The translations under genes and the position numbers were made by a program. 28,698 bases of DNA from CAYMAT01 sp964388495 (GTDB lineage: Bacteria > Patescibacteriota > Gracilibacteria > Peribacterales > Peribacteraceae), in the NCBI GenBank assembly GCA_964388495.1, contig CAYMAT010000014.1:1-28698 (forward strand). The letters run 5' to 3'. Below, piece by piece: positions 27,232 through 28,698 of the stretch (positions are counted from its first letter, which is position 1; every line of letters begins with the position of its first letter). Below the pieces are notes generated by a model. That model did not search any database. It worked only from the letters and a program-made list of their open reading frames with translations, and had not been told where the DNA came from.

Positions 27232-27237
27232 TATAAT
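27232..27237 (+). promoter_or_regulatory. -10 element (TATAAT) upstream of the PrgI gene
   Basis: Perfect TATAAT ends 14 nt before ATG 27252, with AAGAGGA between. Transcription starting 6-7 nt downstream would leave only about 8 nt of leader and lose most of that purine stretch. No well-spaced -35 is seen. Confidence 0.5.
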
Positions 27238-27251
27238 AAGAGGATTTCCCT

Positions 27252-27884
27252 ATGTCTATCGACCCCGTCAAAATTCCGCAGAACGTGTACATCGAGGACC
27301 GCATTGTAGGGCCCCTAAGCCTGCGACAGATCATCATCATGACCTTTGGCTGTGGTTTCAGTTACCTGCTCTACACCACGGTCCAGAAAGCGACGGGCAC
27401 CATGAGCATTCCCCTCACCATCCTGCTCTGGACGCCAGCAGCCATCTCCGCGGCATTCGCGCTGATCCAGGTGAATGACCTGAGCCTGCTCCGCATCTGC
27501 ATGCTGTTGCTGGAAAAAACGCAAAAACCCGGCATGCGCACGTTCGCCGCACGCCAGGGAATCTCCATCGTCTTCCGCACGTCAGGCGTCATCAAGGATG
27601 AACCGCAGAAAGCACCCGCCGTGGCTGCCCCGCGTGAGGACACAGACGAGAAGATCCGCACGCTCAGCGCCGTGGTGGACGCCGGCTCGGTCAAGACCGC
27701 AGCGGCAACCGTGACGGAAGCGCCGGCCCCCGTGGCGCAGGCCCCCGCCCCCCAGCCCGTCACTCCCCCGCTCCCCGTGGACCGTTCCGCGGTGCATGCC
27801 GACAGCGGCGATAGCCACGCACCCGTGCTTTCCGATCTCTCCGTCTTCCGCGACGTTTTCCCGCCCAACACCCAATGGCACTGA
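27252..27884 (+). CDS. PrgI family protein (VirB3-like T4SS component), 210 aa
   Basis: PrgI/VirB3-like proteins are small inner-membrane partners of the VirB4 ATPase in type IV secretion systems. The N-terminus has the family's start (IDPVKIPQNVYIEDRIVGPLSLRQIIIM, about residues 3-30, with P-x-N-V and the G-P-L-T-xRQ motif). Two transmembrane segments follow (about 27-46 and 52-73). Residues beyond about 110 form a long Ala/Pro/Val-rich linker, then a short conserved-looking tail (LSDLSVFRDVFPPNTQWH). The stop overlaps the next gene by 10 nt, so the two are translationally coupled. The long disordered tail is unusual for the family's typical ~100-aa length. Confidence 0.85.
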   Translation: MSIDPVKIPQNVYIEDRIVGPLSLRQIIIMTFGCGFSYLLYTTVQKATGTMSIPLTILLWTPAAISAAFALIQVNDLSLLRICMLLLEKTQKPGMRTFAARQGISIVFRTSGVIKDEPQKAPAVAAPREDTDEKIRTLSAVVDAGSVKTAAATVTEAPAPVAQAPAPQPVTPPLPVDRSAVHADSGDSHAPVLSDLSVFRDVFPPNTQWH

Positions 27885-28597
27885 TCCCCACAGGAAAGGC
27901 CAAGGAAACCGTGCGCAGCCGCAAAAAGGGCATGCTCACCTCTACGCAGAGGTTTTTGCCTATCGCGGAGATCCGTAATGACACTGTACTACTCAAGAAC
28001 GGTGGCATCCGCGCCATCCTGCAGGTGGAAGCGCTCAACTTTAACTTGAAGAGCGAGACGGAGCAGCAGGGCATCATCGCCGGATACGAGTCCTTTGTGA
28101 ACACTCTCAGCTTCCCGCTCCAGATTGTGGTCCGCTCGGCCAAGATGAACATCGATCCGTATCTGGACCAGTTGCGCAGTATCGCCTCCACGCAGAAAAA
28201 CGAACTGCTCAAGAACCAGACGCTCAGCTACGCATCATTCATCGAACGACTCATAGACGTGGCGGACATCATGCAGAAACGCTTCTACGTGATCGTCCCC
28301 GTGGACGCCACCATCCGTCGCCGCAGCATTTTTGAACAATTCCTGGGCTGGATCAGCCCGGACGACTCCACCATACGCGCACAGCAGCGCGCGCGCGATT
28401 TCAACCAGGGCAGCCACACGCTGCAGGACCGCGTGAACCTGGTGCAGGCGGGCCTGGAGAACATCGGGCTCACCAGCAAGCGCCTCAACACGCATGAGCT
28501 CATCCAGCTCTATTACAAAATCTACAACCCGCAGACCAGCCAGGAGCAGAAATTGCCCGTGGAGAACCAACTGAAGGTGGACAGGACGATGTTGTAA
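27875..28597 (+). CDS. VirB4/TraC N-terminal domain-like protein on its own ORF, 240 aa
   Basis: The sequence matches the N-terminal, non-ATPase part of VirB4/TraC-type T4SS proteins: TQRFLPIAEIRNDTVLLKNGGIRAILQVEALNFNLKSETEQQGIIAGYESFVNTLSFPLQIVVRSAKMNIDPYL, then RFYVIVPVD and LGLTS-type (ENIGLTSKRLNTHELIQLYYKIYNP) blocks that occur before the ATPase domain in full-length proteins. The ORF stops cleanly with TAA, and a hairpin repeat follows, so the Walker A/B domain is not fused. The ATPase is expected as a separate gene beyond the window. It overlaps prgI by 10 nt. The start is fixed by that overlap and the protein-like N-terminus. Confidence 0.85.
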   Translation: MALIPTGKAKETVRSRKKGMLTSTQRFLPIAEIRNDTVLLKNGGIRAILQVEALNFNLKSETEQQGIIAGYESFVNTLSFPLQIVVRSAKMNIDPYLDQLRSIASTQKNELLKNQTLSYASFIERLIDVADIMQKRFYVIVPVDATIRRRSIFEQFLGWISPDDSTIRAQQRARDFNQGSHTLQDRVNLVQAGLENIGLTSKRLNTHELIQLYYKIYNPQTSQEQKLPVENQLKVDRTML

Positions 28598-28690
28598 GGG
28601 TGCCGAAGGGACCGATGGGACCAAGGTGTCCGAGGTTTTGCATCTGTAAATATGGTCCCCTTGGTTCCTTTGGCCCCCTTTGACTGATAC
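28598..28690. repeat. Hairpin repeat after the VirB4-like gene
   Basis: Words of the type CGAAGGGACCGATGGGACCAAGG (28605-28627 area) are matched in inverse by CCTTGGTTCCTTTGGCCCCCTTT (28659-28681 area), forming a long imperfect stem around an AT-rich loop. It is the third member of the gene-end hairpin family and may end transcription or separate the two VirB4 halves. Confidence 0.6.
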
Positions 28691-28698
28691 AGGATTAT

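Noticed and set aside
1..28698. CRISPR array
   Set aside because: No set of regularly spaced direct repeats was seen anywhere. The repeats present are palindromic or tandem words without unique spacers.

Overview
The window looks like a scaffold from an uncultivated, metagenome-assembled bacterium of the Candidate Phyla Radiation (Patescibacteria), most likely the Peregrinibacteria/Peribacteria side. This is inferred from gene content. There is a reduced type IV secretion-like locus with a VirB2-like pilin, a PrgI/VirB3-like protein and a VirB4 N-terminal domain on its own ORF. There are also many short proteins of no recognised family, a four-helix-bundle (S23) gene, and AT-rich palindromic repeats in and between genes. 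The genetic code is standard: TGA terminates several genes. Two 10-N runs (16931-16940 and 24230-24239) mark scaffold gaps.

Layout. Positions 1-3100 hold two unrecognised small genes, tRNA-Gly(CCC), a putative surface protein with a planctomycete-like LEDRLTPA N-terminal motif, tRNA-Gly(GCC) and mscL. Positions 3400-12513 form an accessory block: two unrecognised divergent genes, an excisionase-like HTH protein behind an operator-like repeat, a zinc-ribbon membrane protein, an operon ending in an orphan RarA/MgsA C-terminal-like domain coupled to a tyrosine recombinase, an AlbA_2 (Schlafen-like) gene, and a large serine recombinase whose 3' end is antisense to tRNA-Lys(UUU). I read the block as an integrated element or overlapping elements. 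No clean att pair was found.

Positions 12581-19000 carry a tandem winged-helix protein, a tiny membrane protein, tatD, tRNA-Arg(CCG), a GT4 glycosyltransferase, a secreted PsbP/DcrB-like protein, ruvB and a membrane-anchored protein. Positions 19006-22541 carry rplK, a polytopic membrane protein, an S23 four-helix gene bracketed by inverted repeats, rplA and a tRNA-dihydrouridine synthase interrupted in frame by a palindromic repeat. From 22669 to the end are the VirB2-like pilin, an AI-2E family permease, clpC with a CIRCE-type operator, PrgI and the VirB4 N-terminal protein.

Main observations: (1) many genes have a -10 hexamer only 6-9 nt before the start codon, best shown at rplK (TTGACC-17-TACACT-9-ATG), which suggests widespread leaderless mRNAs; (2) a CIRCE variant (TTATCACTC-N9-GAGTGATAA) precedes clpC; (3) the planctomycete-like surface motif; (4) the dual-recombinase accessory block, whose serine recombinase lacks zinc-ribbon cysteines; (5) several families of hairpin repeats at gene ends and inside dus.
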